Part shown: positions 18,150 through 27,857 of the stretch, in pieces
Numbering within the stretch: the first letter of the stretch is position 1
Layout of the letters: each line of letters begins with the position of its first letter
Origin: Rhodoferax sp. TH121
Lineage (GTDB): Bacteria; Pseudomonadota; Gammaproteobacteria; Burkholderiales; Burkholderiaceae_C
Direction: 5' to 3'
NCBI RefSeq assembly: GCF_002251855.1
Contig: NZ_NOXW01000020.1
Coordinates: forward strand, 310,001-374,000
Length of the DNA stretch: 64,000 bases
Position numbers and translations under genes: made by a program
Notes under the pieces: generated by a model
Told to the model about the DNA's origin: nothing
Databases searched by the model: none
What the model saw: only the letters and a program-made list of their open reading frames with translations

Positions 18150-18199
18150 TGGCCTCTAGCCCGCGTGAAATCTGCGCGGGCAGCTCCTTTTTCAGGAGC
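18150..18199 (-). repeat. Dispersed repeat copy 3, convergent intergenic hairpins
   Basis: A variant copy on the minus strand, with the core GCTGCCCGCGCA at 18173-18184 and GGGCTAGAGGCC beyond it. Two hairpins form: GCCCGCG pairs with CGCGGGC (18159-18165 with 18175-18181), and GCTCCT pairs with AGGAGC (18183-18188 with 18194-18199). It fills the space between two convergent genes and may serve as a terminator, but no T-run follows either stem. Confidence 0.6.
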
Positions 18200-18226
18200 G
18201 ACGCTGCCCCGCTGTCCCTTCGAGCC

Positions 18227-20680
18227 TTAGGCTTGCAGGCGCAGTTCCGGCTCGTTATCTGCCAGCAGGCGGTTGAGTGCACGCTCCACAATCGGCGCTT
18301 GCTCAAGCATGTGCAGCGTTCCATTGCGCAGCATGGCCGCGACTTCACGCTCATTGCGCACAAAGGCGTCGAAGCCTTCGCGGTTGGTGAACAGAAACCG
18401 CGTGCGCATGGGACTGACCCAGCTCAGGCGGCAACGGTGTGGCAGCTGGTTGGGCTCAGCCACTTCAAACCACACGCCGCGCGTCAGCAGCTGGGCACTG
18501 GCGTCGAAATCATCCATGGCAGCGGGGTCTTGCACCGTGAGCTGCGTGGCGCGACGCTGGTCCAGCGCTTCCATGGCGGCGTCGCCCGCACTTTCCTCCA
18601 GCGCGGCACTTTGCGTGTCGATGGGAGGAGGCGCCTTCATGCGGATCGCCAGCATGTGGGTCCCGATCAGGCGGCGCGTGAAGGTGGCACGCGGATCACC
18701 GTGCCAACCGATGGCATCCAGCTCCACGTTCAGGGTGCGTACCAGCTCGGGGAGAACGGCGACCAGCGCCTTGCGGTCTTCGGAAGTGGTTTTGGGCTGG
18801 GTGCTCCAGATCAGCTGGTCCATGGTCTGCAGTGCAGCATTCCAACGGCCGGGTTCGCTGTCTTCCCGCATCCAAGCTGCGGCAATCACTTGGCGCCATT
18901 CCGTGGTGAGGAAGGGTTTGAGGAAGGGCACCAGGGGCAGGTTGTCGGGCAGGGCACTGATGCGCGCGTGCACGATTTCATCGGCATGGGCCAAGGCAGC
19001 ATTCAAGGCTTCCTGGTCCCGCTCCTGGTTGGCTACCGGTTCGATCTGCTGTTGGGCCTGTTGTTCACTTTCGAACAGGAATTCGGTGAACTCGGCCAGC
19101 AGCAGGCTGAACAGCGTCAAGTCGTCTTCAAACTCTTGCAGCACACGTTGCACCGTGTGTTCGATGCGTTGGTACAGCGGGTCTTGCTCGCCTTTTTCGG
19201 GTGTCCAGGCCACCGAGGAAGCGGCGAGCGTATCCACCAGCTTGCGTGCGGGGTGTTCGCTGCTCAGGAAGAAGTCGCGGTCCATCATGGCCGCGCGCAA
19301 CACGGGGATCTGCAGGCGACCGATCACCACCTTCATCTGCATGGGGATGGCCTGGTCGGCAAACACGTAGTCAAACACCTCGGCCAGGGCGTCCACGGTG
19401 CCGCGGTCCAGTTCAGGGGCCTGGCGGATTTCTTCCTGCTCGCGGATTTGGCGCAACACATTGTGGTGACCGTGCGGGCTGTCTTGGGGTTGCAGGTGTT
19501 GCCAGCGTGAGGCACGGGGGCCGGCATCCGCCTGCATCTGGCCCAGGAAACTGAGCAGAGCCGGGTCGGCTGGCACCCAGTTGGCCTCGGGTTGCACCGT
19601 GTTTGCGTAGCCGTGTTCAGAGCCTTCGGTGTCGCCTTCGTACAGGCGGGCAGCACCACCGTTCGCCGTGGCTGGTCCCGCGTAGGCCGCGCCTGCGGAG
19701 CCTAGGCCGGCCGACCCTGTGGCACTGACGTTGCCGGGGGCTGCGACCACGCCCAGACGTTGCAGAAAGCTTTTGACCTGGGTTGCAATCTGTTGACCGG
19801 CCGGGGCCAGGGCACTCCAGGCGCTGCGGACAGGTTCGGCACTGACCGGTGCCATGTGTTGCGTGAGGGGGCCATGGGCGGATTGCAAGGGCGCCTGGCT
19901 GCTTTGGCCCGCATCACCCAAGGGCGCAGCACCGGACAATGGCGCGTAGGCCGAGGACACGGACTTGCGAATGCGGTGCACGGTTTGGGCCTGAATACCC
20001 GCTTGGCTCAGCGTGGCGCTCAGGTCGGTGTAGAGAGGCGCAAGGTCCATGGTGTGAGCGGGTTCCAGCGCTTGCACCAGGTGTTCCGTTGCCTGGGGTT
20101 CGAACTCACCCTTGTCCCAGGCGCGCATAAAGGCTCCCAGCAGCACCCCTGGGCGGAAGGGGTTGGATGACAGGCTAGGGGATTCGTTGCCAAACAGTGC
20201 CCCCAATTTTTGCGTGAGCGGGGTTAGGCTGTTCTCGTAGCGGGTGTTGAATTGCTGGGCCACACGGTCCAGCAACAAAATGCGGTGAACTTCGTCGACG
20301 TCAATCAGGCTCAGTGTCATGCCGTCGAGTGCATGGTCGCTGACAGGCGCTGGCTTGGCCCCGAGCTTCTCCATCTCGGGCCAGACGGTTTGGATCTCCT
20401 CCTGCAAACTCTGCTGCAGGGCATCGCGGTACAGACGTTTGAACTTTTCGGCCTGGCGGTCCAGCAGCACGGCAGCTGTGCGAAGGTTCTGGGATTGCAG
20501 CAGTGGCAATTTGCTGTCGGCCAGGTCCAAGAGGTGGGCCCGAATTTGTTTGAGCTGCGCGTCTTCGCGGTCTTCAAAGTAGCCTAGCGTCTTTCCCATC
20601 ATTGCGCGCACCAGCCTCAGCGCCTGCGCGCGCGACTCCGGGGTGCTATTGCTGGGGGAAAAAGGCTGAAATGCGCTCAT
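18227..20680 (-). CDS. DUF1631 family protein
   Basis: An 817-residue protein of the DUF1631 family, found mainly in beta- and gammaproteobacteria and of unknown function. It is mostly helical and acidic, with a proline/alanine-rich section near residues 260-400. Conserved-looking elements are the N-terminal LRLVRAMMGKTLGYFEDREDAQLKQIRAHLLDLAD and VDALAEVFDYVFADQAIPMQMKVVIGRLQIPVLRAAMMDRDFF in the middle. The start is uncertain: the frame is open to 20770 (GTG), but the ATG at 20680 gives MSAFQPFSPSNS; neither has a strong ribosome site. No transmembrane segment is obvious. The gene stands alone, separated by 175 bases from the GST gene upstream and converging on the monooxygenase gene. Confidence 0.8.
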   Translation of the reverse strand: MSAFQPFSPSNSTPESRAQALRLVRAMMGKTLGYFEDREDAQLKQIRAHLLDLADSKLPLLQSQNLRTAAVLLDRQAEKFKRLYRDALQQSLQEEIQTVWPEMEKLGAKPAPVSDHALDGMTLSLIDVDEVHRILLLDRVAQQFNTRYENSLTPLTQKLGALFGNESPSLSSNPFRPGVLLGAFMRAWDKGEFEPQATEHLVQALEPAHTMDLAPLYTDLSATLSQAGIQAQTVHRIRKSVSSAYAPLSGAAPLGDAGQSSQAPLQSAHGPLTQHMAPVSAEPVRSAWSALAPAGQQIATQVKSFLQRLGVVAAPGNVSATGSAGLGSAGAAYAGPATANGGAARLYEGDTEGSEHGYANTVQPEANWVPADPALLSFLGQMQADAGPRASRWQHLQPQDSPHGHHNVLRQIREQEEIRQAPELDRGTVDALAEVFDYVFADQAIPMQMKVVIGRLQIPVLRAAMMDRDFFLSSEHPARKLVDTLAASSVAWTPEKGEQDPLYQRIEHTVQRVLQEFEDDLTLFSLLLAEFTEFLFESEQQAQQQIEPVANQERDQEALNAALAHADEIVHARISALPDNLPLVPFLKPFLTTEWRQVIAAAWMREDSEPGRWNAALQTMDQLIWSTQPKTTSEDRKALVAVLPELVRTLNVELDAIGWHGDPRATFTRRLIGTHMLAIRMKAPPPIDTQSAALEESAGDAAMEALDQRRATQLTVQDPAAMDDFDASAQLLTRGVWFEVAEPNQLPHRCRLSWVSPMRTRFLFTNREGFDAFVRNEREVAAMLRNGTLHMLEQAPIVERALNRLLADNEPELRLQA

Positions 20681-20855
20681 GTACCGCTGAAGGGGAGGGC
20701 CGCCCGTTGAGGCTGACAAACCCTTCGTCCATCGACTGAATTTCTGATGTGGAATGATCGCATGGACCACGGGTCATCCCTAGCCCCTAGCCGGACCTGC
20801 CACCCAGATTTAGCCACTTGATACACAGTTTCTCGTAACGAGTTGTAAGTTGGTG

Positions 20856-21506
20856 CTAATCGGAGGGAAAAGTCACATCGGCTTGCCCGGGAATCCAGGC
20901 TGGGAGTTTGTCCATGGTGCACAGGTACGTGGTTGATCGTTCGAATTGCGCCAGCCAAGCCTGCAGGGCGGGCCAACCTTGCTGGGCAAACCACGGTGCA
21001 TCGGTATGTGCAAACTGGCGCACGAACGGGGCCAGCGCGGCATCGGCCAGCCCGAAGTGCGCCCCCGCCAAATAGGCCTGGGTACGGAGTGTGGTGTCCA
21101 GTGCGTGCAAAAACACGGCACCTGCAGTGCGGTGGGCGATGCCATCGGGTAGCGCGTAGCGATGGGGGTATTTGTAGCGGTCCAGGGTCTGTTTGAAGGG
21201 CCCGTCGTTCTCTGCAATCCAGGCCCGTGTGCGTGCCCAAGCAGCCTCGTCGCGCGGTAACCAGTGCTCGGGGTCCTGGGCCTGCAGGGCCCAGAGCATG
21301 ATGTCAAGGCTCTGGTCGATCACTGTCCCATCTGCCAGCACCAGCACGGGCACCGTGCCTTTGGGAGAGGCCTGCAGCAACTCGGCCGGTTTGTGGGCCA
21401 GCACCACTTCGCGTAACGCACATCGCTGCTGGCTTACCGCCACGGCCATGCGGGCGCGCATGGCGTAAGGGCAGCGCCGGAAGGAGTACAGCACCGGCAG
21501 CGCCAT
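20856..21506 (-). CDS. Glutathione S-transferase-like protein
   Basis: A 216-residue protein with an N-terminal thioredoxin-like GST domain (residues 1-80) and a helical C-terminal domain. The active-site stretch SFRRCPYAMRARMAVA places Cys12 in a CPYA motif, as in omega- or glutaredoxin-like GSTs rather than Tyr/Ser types. SPKGTVPVLVLADGTVIDQSLDIMLW is the conserved glutathione-binding segment with the cis-Pro and the Ser. The C-terminal domain includes FGLADAALAPFVRQFA, the usual N-capping region. The ATG at 21506 is chosen as the longer frame overlaps the rhodanese gene, whose stop lies eight bases upstream. Likely co-transcribed with trhO. Substrate unknown. Confidence 0.88.
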   Translation of the reverse strand: MALPVLYSFRRCPYAMRARMAVAVSQQRCALREVVLAHKPAELLQASPKGTVPVLVLADGTVIDQSLDIMLWALQAQDPEHWLPRDEAAWARTRAWIAENDGPFKQTLDRYKYPHRYALPDGIAHRTAGAVFLHALDTTLRTQAYLAGAHFGLADAALAPFVRQFAHTDAPWFAQQGWPALQAWLAQFERSTTYLCTMDKLPAWIPGQADVTFPSD

Positions 21507-21514
21507 GGGACGTC

Positions 21515-22465
21515 TCAGTCCGCCACCGGCTTGGGTAGCACTGCCCCGATGTGCACCTGCTGGCGCATCTTGGCCAGTTCCCATTGGCGTTGCCGTTCGC
21601 GGGCGCTGTTCTTTTGCGCAGCACTGGTGTGAGCATGGCAGCGCGGGCAGCTCACACCCGCTTCGTACAAGGGCGAGTCGGTGGCGCCATCTTCCAGCGG
21701 TTGGCGGCAGGCGCGGCACAGGCCATGGTGGCCGGGCACCAGGCCGTGGCCCACGGACACACGTTCGTCGAAGACAAAACACTCACCACGCCACAAACTG
21801 TTCTCTGGAGCGATATTTTCCAAGTATTTAAGGATGCCCCCCTCCAGGTGGTAGACCTCTTCATAGCCTTGTGCACGCATGTAGGCAGTCGACTTCTCGC
21901 AGCGGATCCCGCCGGTACAAAACATGGCAACCTTGGGCTTGCGGCCCGCACGGGGGCGCAGTGGCTCGGCTTGCTGCACCCACGCGGGTAACGCTGAAAA
22001 GCTTTTGATATGTGGATTGAGGGCTCCGGCGAATGTCCCAATTTCCACCTCATAGTCGTTGCGGGTGTCCACCACCACAACGTCAGGGTCGGAGATCAAG
22101 GCATTCCAGTCTTCTGGTTTGACATAGGTACCGGCCATGTGGGTGGGGCTGATACCGTCCACCTGCATGGTCACGATCTCTTTCTTGAGCCGCACCTTCA
22201 TGCGGTAGAACGGAGCTTTGTCCGCAAACGATTCCTTGTGCTGGAGGTCGGCCAGCCGTGGGTCCGCCCGCAGGTAGGCCAAGACTGCATGCACATCGTC
22301 GGGTGCTCCGGCAATCGTGCTGTTGATGCCCTCGCGGGCCAGCAGAATCAGGCCCTTGACCTGGCGGGATTCGCAAAAGGCCAGCAATGCCGGTTTGCGT
22401 TCGGCGTAATCGGGCAGGTCGACAAACTTGTAGAAGGCGGCGGTCAGGTAGCGGCTTGGAGACAT
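21515..22465 (-). CDS. trhO: tRNA uridine(34) hydroxylase (rhodanese family)
   Basis: A 316-residue member of the YceA/TrhO family, which hydroxylates U34 of certain tRNAs to ho5U. The N-terminal acylphosphatase-like domain (YLTAAFYKFVDLPDY, LLAREGINSTIAG at residues 42-53) is followed by a rhodanese domain with FCTGGIRCEKSTAYM, in which Cys183 is the persulfide/active-site Cys. A C-terminal zinc-binding-like section has CRACRQPL and SCPRCH, as is usual for the longer family members. The ATG at 22465 starts MSPSRYLTAAFYKF. The GST gene follows eight bases downstream and the beta-CASP gene ends 34 bases upstream. Confidence 0.93.
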   Translation of the reverse strand: MSPSRYLTAAFYKFVDLPDYAERKPALLAFCESRQVKGLILLAREGINSTIAGAPDDVHAVLAYLRADPRLADLQHKESFADKAPFYRMKVRLKKEIVTMQVDGISPTHMAGTYVKPEDWNALISDPDVVVVDTRNDYEVEIGTFAGALNPHIKSFSALPAWVQQAEPLRPRAGRKPKVAMFCTGGIRCEKSTAYMRAQGYEEVYHLEGGILKYLENIAPENSLWRGECFVFDERVSVGHGLVPGHHGLCRACRQPLEDGATDSPLYEAGVSCPRCHAHTSAAQKNSARERQRQWELAKMRQQVHIGAVLPKPVAD

Positions 22466-22499
22466 CGTGTAATTGTGCCTTGGTGCAGGGGGCTAGGGG

Positions 22500-23864
22500 T
22501 CAGCAGGGCCAGGTAGAACCATGTTCAGGCACCAGTGCGCGCCAGTGCAGTTCGTGTTCGATTCGTCCTCGCATGGTGTCGGCAGCGTCGGGGTCACCGT
22601 GCACCACATAGACTTGGTCCGGGCGGCTCGGGCTGCTGCGCAACCAGTCCAGCAGCTGGTTGGCGTCGGCATGGGCCGAGGCGGATTCCAGCTGCACAAT
22701 TTCGGCCTGGACCTCCACGTCCCGGCCATGGATGCGCACGCTGCGGGCTCCGCTGGCCAAGGTGGCGCCCCGTGTGCCGGGCGATTGGTAGCCTGTCAGG
22801 ATGACCATGTTGCGGTGGTTGCCCGCGTGGTGGGCCAGGTGGTGCAGTACACGCCCCCCAGTTGCCATGCCACTGGCGGAGAGGATGACCATGGGCCCAT
22901 GGCGCGCCGCCAGGGCCTTGGATTCGTCCGTGCTCTGGACCATGGTGGCAGTATGGGTCATGGCGTGCACCTCGCTCTTGCTCAGCCGGTGCTCGCCCGG
23001 GTGCTGCTCAAACAGATGCGTGGTGTGGACTGCCATGGGGCTGTCCAGAAACACCGGTAACCCGTGGGGCAGGGCGCCCCTGACCTTGAGTTGGGCGATG
23101 GCATGTAGCAGTGCCTGTGCGCGACCGACCGCAAACACCGGTACGACGGCTACGCCCCCGCGCGCTGCCAGGCGCTGAAGGGCCGGTCCGAGCTCTGCCA
23201 GCAAATTGTCCTGCGGGTGGGTGCGGTCACCATAGGTAGATTCGATCAACACGGTGTCTGCCTGAGGCGCTGGCGCGGGCGGATTCATCAGGGTGTCGTC
23301 CGGGCGCCCTAGGTCCCCCGAGAACAAAATGCGCCGACCAGCCACCTCCAGCAGGATGCTGGATGCCCCCAAAATATGGCCTGCGGGATGGAAGGTCGCG
23401 CGCCAGTTGGGCAGGGGCTGGAAAGTGTTGCCGTGCGGTACTGCCTTGATCAGGGGCAGGCAGTCCAGGGCGTCTTGGCGGGTGTACAGCGGCAGTGCGG
23501 GGCTGTGTTTGGAAAAGCCGTGGCGATTGGCGAAGGCCGCGTCTTCCTCCTGAATGTGGCCGCTGTCGGGCAACAACACACGGCACAAATCACGTGTTCC
23601 GGCCGATGCATAGATGGGGCCACGGTAACCCTCTTTGGCCAACAGGGGGAGGTAGCCGCTGTGGTCCAGATGGGCGTGGGTCAGCAGCACGGCATCCACT
23701 TGGTCTGGCACGATAGGCAGGGGGGCCCAATTGCGCAGCCGCAGTTGCTTGTAGCCCTGGAACAATCCGCAGTCCACCAGCAGGGATTGGTTTCCGTGCC
23801 GCACCAGGTATTTGGAGCCCGTGACGGTACCCGCCGCACCGAGAAAGGTGATGGAAACGCCCAT
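22500..23864 (-). CDS. MBL-fold/beta-CASP RNA-metabolism hydrolase
   Basis: A 454-residue metallo-beta-lactamase protein with beta-CASP insert and C-terminal RMMBL domain, the YSH1/CPSF73-like architecture, likely an RNA nuclease. The zinc motif HAHLDH is at residues 63-68, ESTYGDRTH follows near 215, the ASGMATGGRVLHH element near 330, and LTGYQSPGTRG then SAHADANQLLDWL (the last His of the active site) near the end. The start is ATG 23864 (MGVSITFLGAAGTVTGS) because GGAG lies just before it; the in-frame ATG four codons upstream abuts the T-run of the dnaJ terminator. RNA target unknown. Confidence 0.9.
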   Translation of the reverse strand: MGVSITFLGAAGTVTGSKYLVRHGNQSLLVDCGLFQGYKQLRLRNWAPLPIVPDQVDAVLLTHAHLDHSGYLPLLAKEGYRGPIYASAGTRDLCRVLLPDSGHIQEEDAAFANRHGFSKHSPALPLYTRQDALDCLPLIKAVPHGNTFQPLPNWRATFHPAGHILGASSILLEVAGRRILFSGDLGRPDDTLMNPPAPAPQADTVLIESTYGDRTHPQDNLLAELGPALQRLAARGGVAVVPVFAVGRAQALLHAIAQLKVRGALPHGLPVFLDSPMAVHTTHLFEQHPGEHRLSKSEVHAMTHTATMVQSTDESKALAARHGPMVILSASGMATGGRVLHHLAHHAGNHRNMVILTGYQSPGTRGATLASGARSVRIHGRDVEVQAEIVQLESASAHADANQLLDWLRSSPSRPDQVYVVHGDPDAADTMRGRIEHELHWRALVPEHGSTWPC

Positions 23865-23876
23865 GAAATTCTCCAT

Positions 23877-23912
23877 AAAAAAAGCCGCTGGGTCGTTTAT
23901 AGACCGAGCGGC
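23877..23912 (-). terminator. Rho-independent terminator after dnaJ
   Basis: GCCGCT (23884-23889) pairs with AGCGGC (23907-23912), and GGTC with GACC inside, followed on the minus strand by seven T residues (23877-23883). It ends the grpE-dnaK-dnaJ unit and touches the ribosome site of the next gene. Confidence 0.88.
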
Positions 23913-23953
23913 GTGGAGAGAGCGCGAGCAAGCTCCGCCTTTCTTGACCTGGA

Positions 23954-25084
23954 TCAGCTAAAGAAGCTCTTCAGACGGTCGGTCCAGCTGTCACCGGATG
24001 GCGAGTGTTTGCTGCCGCCCTTCTTGAAGGACTCGTCCAACTCCTTGAGCAGCTTGCGTTGGTGCTCAGTGAGTTTGACCGGTGTTTCCACGGAAATGTG
24101 GCAGTACAGGTCGCCAGGATAGCTGGAGCGCACGCCCTTGATGCCTTTGCCGCGCAGGCGGAACTGCTTGCCAGTCTGGGTGCCTTCGGGAATGTCGATC
24201 GCGGCCTTGCCGGCCAGCGTGGGGACGTCGATCTCACCACCGAGTGCGGCAGTAACAAAGCTGATGGGCACGGAGCAGTGCAGGTCATCGCCATCGCGCT
24301 CGAAGATGTCGTGCTTCTTCAGGCGGATTTCGATGTACAGGTCGCCGGGCGGGCCACCGTTGGTGCCGGGTTCGCCGTTGCCAGCGCTGCGGATGCGCAT
24401 GCCGCCATCGATACCAGCTGGGATTTTGACTTCCAGCGTTTTCTGGCGCTTGATCTTGCCCTGGCCGCTGCAGGCGGTGCAAGGCTCCGGGATCACCTTG
24501 CCATTGCCGCGGCAGGTGGGGCAGGTTTGCTGCACGCTGAAGAAGCCTTGGCGCATCTGCACGGAACCCGCGCCATTGCAGGTGCCACAGGTCTTGACCT
24601 GGGTACCTGGCTTCGCACCCGTGCCTTTGCAGGTATCGCAGTTATCCCAGCTTGGGATGCGGATCTGCGCATCCTTGCCGCGGGCTGCTTCTTCCAGCGT
24701 CACTTCCATGGCGTAGCTCAGGTCGCTGCCACGGTAGACCTGACGGCCACCGCGACCACCGCCACGCTGTTGACCGAACATGTCGCCAAAGATGTCACCA
24801 AAGGCTTCGGCAAAGCCGCCATAGCCCTCACTGCCGCCGCCGCCCCGGTTAGGGTCCACGCCGGCGTGGCCATACTGGTCATAGGCGGCGCGCTTCTGGG
24901 CGTCAGAGAGCATCTCGTAGGCCTCTTTGGCCTCCTTGAATTTCTCTTCTGCGGCTTTGGCTGCATCGCCCTGATTGCGGTCAGGGTGGTGCTTCATCGC
25001 CAGTTTGCGATAGGCCTTTTTGATCTCGTCTTCTGAGGCGCCCTTGCTGACGCCCAGAACTTCGTAATAGTCGCGTTTGGCCAT
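23954..25084 (-). CDS. dnaJ: Chaperone protein DnaJ
   Basis: DnaJ, 376 residues, the Hsp40 co-chaperone that stimulates the DnaK ATPase and delivers unfolded clients. The J domain covers residues 1-70 with [10 protein letters not shown] containing the HPD motif. A Gly-rich segment follows ([11 protein letters not shown]), then the zinc-finger region with four CxxCxG repeats ([32 protein letters not shown]), then the substrate-binding C-terminal beta domains. It is the last gene of the chaperone cluster, 91 bases after dnaK, and a stem-loop in that gap may lower its expression relative to dnaK. Confidence 0.98.
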   Translation of the reverse strand: MAKRDYYEVLGVSKGASEDEIKKAYRKLAMKHHPDRNQGDAAKAAEEKFKEAKEAYEMLSDAQKRAAYDQYGHAGVDPNRGGGGSEGYGGFAEAFGDIFGDMFGQQRGGGRGGRQVYRGSDLSYAMEVTLEEAARGKDAQIRIPSWDNCDTCKGTGAKPGTQVKTCGTCNGAGSVQMRQGFFSVQQTCPTCRGNGKVIPEPCTACSGQGKIKRQKTLEVKIPAGIDGGMRIRSAGNGEPGTNGGPPGDLYIEIRLKKHDIFERDGDDLHCSVPISFVTAALGGEIDVPTLAGKAAIDIPEGTQTGKQFRLRGKGIKGVRSSYPGDLYCHISVETPVKLTEHQRKLLKELDESFKKGGSKHSPSGDSWTDRLKSFFS

Positions 25085-25114
25085 GTGTCTCTTGTGCCTG
25101 TTAACAACAGAAAA

Positions 25115-25148
25115 GCCGCGTTGAACCCCGACTGGCGTTCAACGCGGC
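25115..25148 (-). terminator. dnaK-dnaJ intercistronic hairpin (attenuating terminator)
   Basis: A perfect 11-base stem, GCCGCGTTGAA (25115-25125) with its complement at 25138-25148, has a 12-base loop and is followed on the minus strand by TTTTCTG. The short T-run suggests partial termination or mRNA stabilisation that keeps DnaK in excess over DnaJ. Confidence 0.75.
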
Positions 25149-25175
25149 ATCTTTGTGCTGCGCTAATGTGCCAGC

Positions 25176-27122
25176 TTAGCCTTTTTTCACTTCTTTGACT
25201 TCAGCGTCCACGACGTTGTCGTCATCGGCCGGCTTGGAGGAAGCTTGTGCACCTTGCTCGGGCCCAGCTTCCGCACCGCCTTCAGCGGCTTGCTTGGCCT
25301 GCATGTCGGCGTACATCTTTTCGCCCAGCTTCTGGCTGGCTGCCATCAGGGCTTCGCTCTTGGCCTTGATGGCATCCTTGTCGTCGGACTTCAGACTGTC
25401 TTCCACGTCCTTGATGGCCGCTTCGATCTTTTCCTTCTCGCCGGCTTCCAGCTTGTCTCCGTACTCGCCCAGGCTCTTCTTGACGCTGTGGGCATTGGCT
25501 TCGGCTTCATTGCGAGCTTGCACCAGTTCCAGTTTCTTCTTGTCGTCGGCCGCATTCAGCTCGGCGTCTTTCACCATTTGCTGAATTTCGTCTTCCGACA
25601 AGCCGGAGTTGGCCTTGATGGTGATCTTGTTTTCCTTGCCAGTGCCCTTGTCCTTGGCGCCCACGTGCAAGATGCCGTTGGCGTCAATGTCAAAAGACAC
25701 TTCGATCTGCGGAGTACCGCGCGCTGCGGGTGGGATGCCTTCGAGGTTGAACTCACCCAACATCTTGTTGGCAGAGGCAATTTCACGCTCGCCCTGGAAC
25801 ACCTTGATGGTCACGGCCGGCTGGTTGTCTTCCGCAGTCGAGAAGGTCTGCGCGAACTTAGTCGGGATGGTCGTGTTCTTGGTGATCATCTTGGTCATCA
25901 CGCCGCCCAGGGTTTCAATTCCCAAGGACAGAGGCGTCACGTCCAGCAGCAGTACGTCCTTGCGGTCACCGGACAGCACCTGGCCCTGGATCGCGGCGCC
26001 CACGGCAACAGCTTCATCGGGGTTTACGTCTTTGCGGGGTTCCCTGCCGAACAGCTCCTTGACCTTCTCTTGCACCTTGGGCATGCGGGTCATACCGCCG
26101 ACCAGGATCACGTCGTGCACTTCGGAGGCGGACACGCCGGCGTCCTTCAGGGCGGTGCGGATCGGTGCAATGGTGCGTTCGATCAGCTCTTCCACCAAGG
26201 CTTCCAGCTTGGCACGGGTCAACTTGATGTTCAGGTGCTTGGGACCGGACGCGTCTGCGGTGATGTAAGGCAGGTTGATGTCGGTCTGCGCGCTGCTGGA
26301 GAGTTCAATCTTTGCCTTTTCAGCGGCTTCTTTCAGGCGCTGCAGGGCCAGCACATCCTTGGACAGGTCCACGCCTTGCTCTTTCTTGAACTCGGCAATG
26401 ATGAAGTCGATCACGCGCTGGTCGAAGTCTTCGCCGCCCAAGAAGGTGTCTCCGTTGGTGGACAGCACTTCGAATTGCTTTTCACCATCGACGTCGGCAA
26501 TTTCAATGATGGACACGTCAAAGGTGCCGCCACCCAAGTCGTACACCGCGATCTTGCGGTCGCCCTTTTCGTTCTTGTCCAGGCCGAAGGCCAGCGCTGC
26601 AGCGGTGGGTTCGTTGATGATGCGTTTGACGTCCAGACCAGCAATGCGGCCAGCATCCTTGGTGGCTTGGCGCTGGGCGTCATTGAAGTACGCGGGCACG
26701 GTAATCACAGCCTCAGTGACTTCTTCACCCAAGTAGTCTTCTGCAGTCTTTTTCATCTTGCGCAGAATGTCCGCGCTGACCTGCTGAGGAGCCATGCGGT
26801 TCCCGCGCACTTCCACCCAAGCATCACCGTTATCGGCGGCGGCAATGGTGTAAGGCATCAGGTCGATGTCCTTTTGCACTTCCTTTTCGGTGAACTTGCG
26901 GCCGATCAAGCGCTTGACGGCGTACAGAGTGTTTTTGGGGTTGGTCACCGACTGGCGTTTGGCGGACGCGCCGACCAGCACTTCGCCGTCTTCCTGGTAC
27001 GCAATGATGGAGGGCGTGGTACGCGCACCTTCCGCGTTCTCGATCACTTTGGCGGTGTTGCCTTCCATGATGGCGACGCAGCTGTTGGTGGTACCCAAGT
27101 CAATGCCGATGATTCTTCCCAT
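25176..27122 (-). CDS. dnaK: Molecular chaperone DnaK (Hsp70)
   Basis: DnaK, 648 residues, the ATP-driven Hsp70 chaperone. The nucleotide-binding domain starts [17 protein letters not shown] and includes [37 protein letters not shown] and [11 protein letters not shown]; the substrate-binding domain starts [17 protein letters not shown]. The C-terminal tail ends in acidic [16 protein letters not shown], a normal DnaK ending. The ATG at 27122 has AGGAG upstream. It lies between grpE (107 bases upstream) and dnaJ (91 bases downstream). A CTTGAAA element in the upstream gap suggests an extra heat-shock promoter. Confidence 0.99.
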   Translation of the reverse strand: MGRIIGIDLGTTNSCVAIMEGNTAKVIENAEGARTTPSIIAYQEDGEVLVGASAKRQSVTNPKNTLYAVKRLIGRKFTEKEVQKDIDLMPYTIAAADNGDAWVEVRGNRMAPQQVSADILRKMKKTAEDYLGEEVTEAVITVPAYFNDAQRQATKDAGRIAGLDVKRIINEPTAAALAFGLDKNEKGDRKIAVYDLGGGTFDVSIIEIADVDGEKQFEVLSTNGDTFLGGEDFDQRVIDFIIAEFKKEQGVDLSKDVLALQRLKEAAEKAKIELSSSAQTDINLPYITADASGPKHLNIKLTRAKLEALVEELIERTIAPIRTALKDAGVSASEVHDVILVGGMTRMPKVQEKVKELFGREPRKDVNPDEAVAVGAAIQGQVLSGDRKDVLLLDVTPLSLGIETLGGVMTKMITKNTTIPTKFAQTFSTAEDNQPAVTIKVFQGEREIASANKMLGEFNLEGIPPAARGTPQIEVSFDIDANGILHVGAKDKGTGKENKITIKANSGLSEDEIQQMVKDAELNAADDKKKLELVQARNEAEANAHSVKKSLGEYGDKLEAGEKEKIEAAIKDVEDSLKSDDKDAIKAKSEALMAASQKLGEKMYADMQAKQAAEGGAEAGPEQGAQASSKPADDDNVVDAEVKEVKKG

Positions 27123-27161
27123 GATTTACTCCTGCTAACTTAAAAATTCAGATGTGGATAA

Positions 27162-27188
27162 GGTGTGGGCTACTTCTAGGCTTTCAAG
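27162..27188 (-). promoter_or_regulatory. Candidate sigma-32 promoter upstream of dnaK
   Basis: On the minus strand CTTGAAA (27182-27188) matches the sigma-32 -35 element; 12 bases later CCCACACC (27162-27169) is a partial match to CCCCATNT. The region is nested in an inverted repeat, GTGGGCT (27165-27171) with AGCCCAC (27189-27195). The -10 match is weak. Confidence 0.45.
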
Positions 27189-27229
27189 AGCCCACATCAC
27201 GCAAAGTGGTATTTTTTAGAGCGCTTGCT

Positions 27230-27793
27230 TTATTTCGCGGCGGCCACAGTAACCAGGGCCGGACGCAACACCCGGTCGGCAATGGAGTAGCCTTTTTGCA
27301 GCACGCTGACCACGGTGTTGGCCTCCTGCTCAGCCGGTACGACGCTGATGGCTTGGTGTTGGTGCGGGTCAAACTTGGTGCCAGCGGCAGGTGCTATCGC
27401 GATGACTTTGTTGCGTTCCAGTGCAGCCACCAACTGGCGCAGGGTCGCTTGGGCACCCTCGCGGATTTGTTCGGGCGTGGCGTCCTTGATTACCAAGCCG
27501 GCCTCCAGGCTGTCTGCCACGGGCAGCAGGCTTTCGGCAAACGATTCGACGGCGAATTTGCGCGCCTTAGAGATTTCGTCATCGGCACGGCGACGGGCGT
27601 TCTCGGCCTCGGCTTTGGCGCGCAGGTACTGGTCTGCCAGATCAGCACTCTTGGCTTGCAGCGTGGCGAGTTCGGCTTGTGCCTGTGCCAGGGCATCTGC
27701 CTCGTTGGCGGCTTGGGCTGCAACCATTTCCTCGGTACTTTGGTAGTTGACGGCCGCGGGATTGGGGGGAGGTGTGGGGGAGGTATCAGACAT
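27230..27793 (-). CDS. grpE: Nucleotide exchange factor GrpE
   Basis: GrpE, 187 residues, releases ADP from DnaK. After a low-complexity N-terminus, the long helix ([60 protein letters not shown]) shows the conserved RxxAExENxRRR and FAxExLLPVxDxLE patterns. The C-terminal beta domain has [44 protein letters not shown], the strongly conserved GrpE signature. It is the first gene of grpE-dnaK-dnaJ. A sigma-32-like promoter lies 37-64 bases upstream of the ATG. No hrcA gene or CIRCE element was seen nearby. Confidence 0.97.
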   Translation of the reverse strand: MSDTSPTPPPNPAAVNYQSTEEMVAAQAANEADALAQAQAELATLQAKSADLADQYLRAKAEAENARRRADDEISKARKFAVESFAESLLPVADSLEAGLVIKDATPEQIREGAQATLRQLVAALERNKVIAIAPAAGTKFDPHQHQAISVVPAEQEANTVVSVLQKGYSIADRVLRPALVTVAAAK

Positions 27794-27821
27794 GCGTTTG
27801 GCTCAAAAGAGAAGGCGGGAA

Positions 27822-27849
27822 TGCGTACCAGATAGTGCTCTGGTACGCA
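27822..27849 (-). other. Perfect 11-base inverted repeat in the FKBP-grpE gap
   Basis: TGCGTACCAGA (27822-27832) pairs with its complement at 27839-27849 around a six-base loop. No T-run follows. It overlaps the -10 of the sigma-32-like grpE promoter, so it may be a terminator-like end for the FKBP transcript or an operator. Confidence 0.6.
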
Positions 27850-27857
27850 GTTTCAAG
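27830..27857 (-). promoter_or_regulatory. Candidate sigma-32 (heat-shock) promoter of grpE
   Basis: On the minus strand CCCTTGAAA includes a full CTTGAAA -35 element (27851-27857); after 13 bases CACTATCT (27830-27837) matches CCCCATNT at most specified positions. Predicted start near 27823, about 30 bases before the grpE ATG. Confidence 0.6.

Noticed and set aside
18227..20770. GTG 20770 as start of the DUF1631 gene
   Set aside because: The extra 30 residues show no family pattern and no clear ribosome site; ATG 20680 was preferred, though the choice is not certain.
25245..27143. 632-codon open frame on the plus strand opposite dnaK
   Set aside because: Long antisense frames opposite dnaK are a known consequence of its codon bias. 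It has no ribosome site or family pattern, and dnaK itself is certain.
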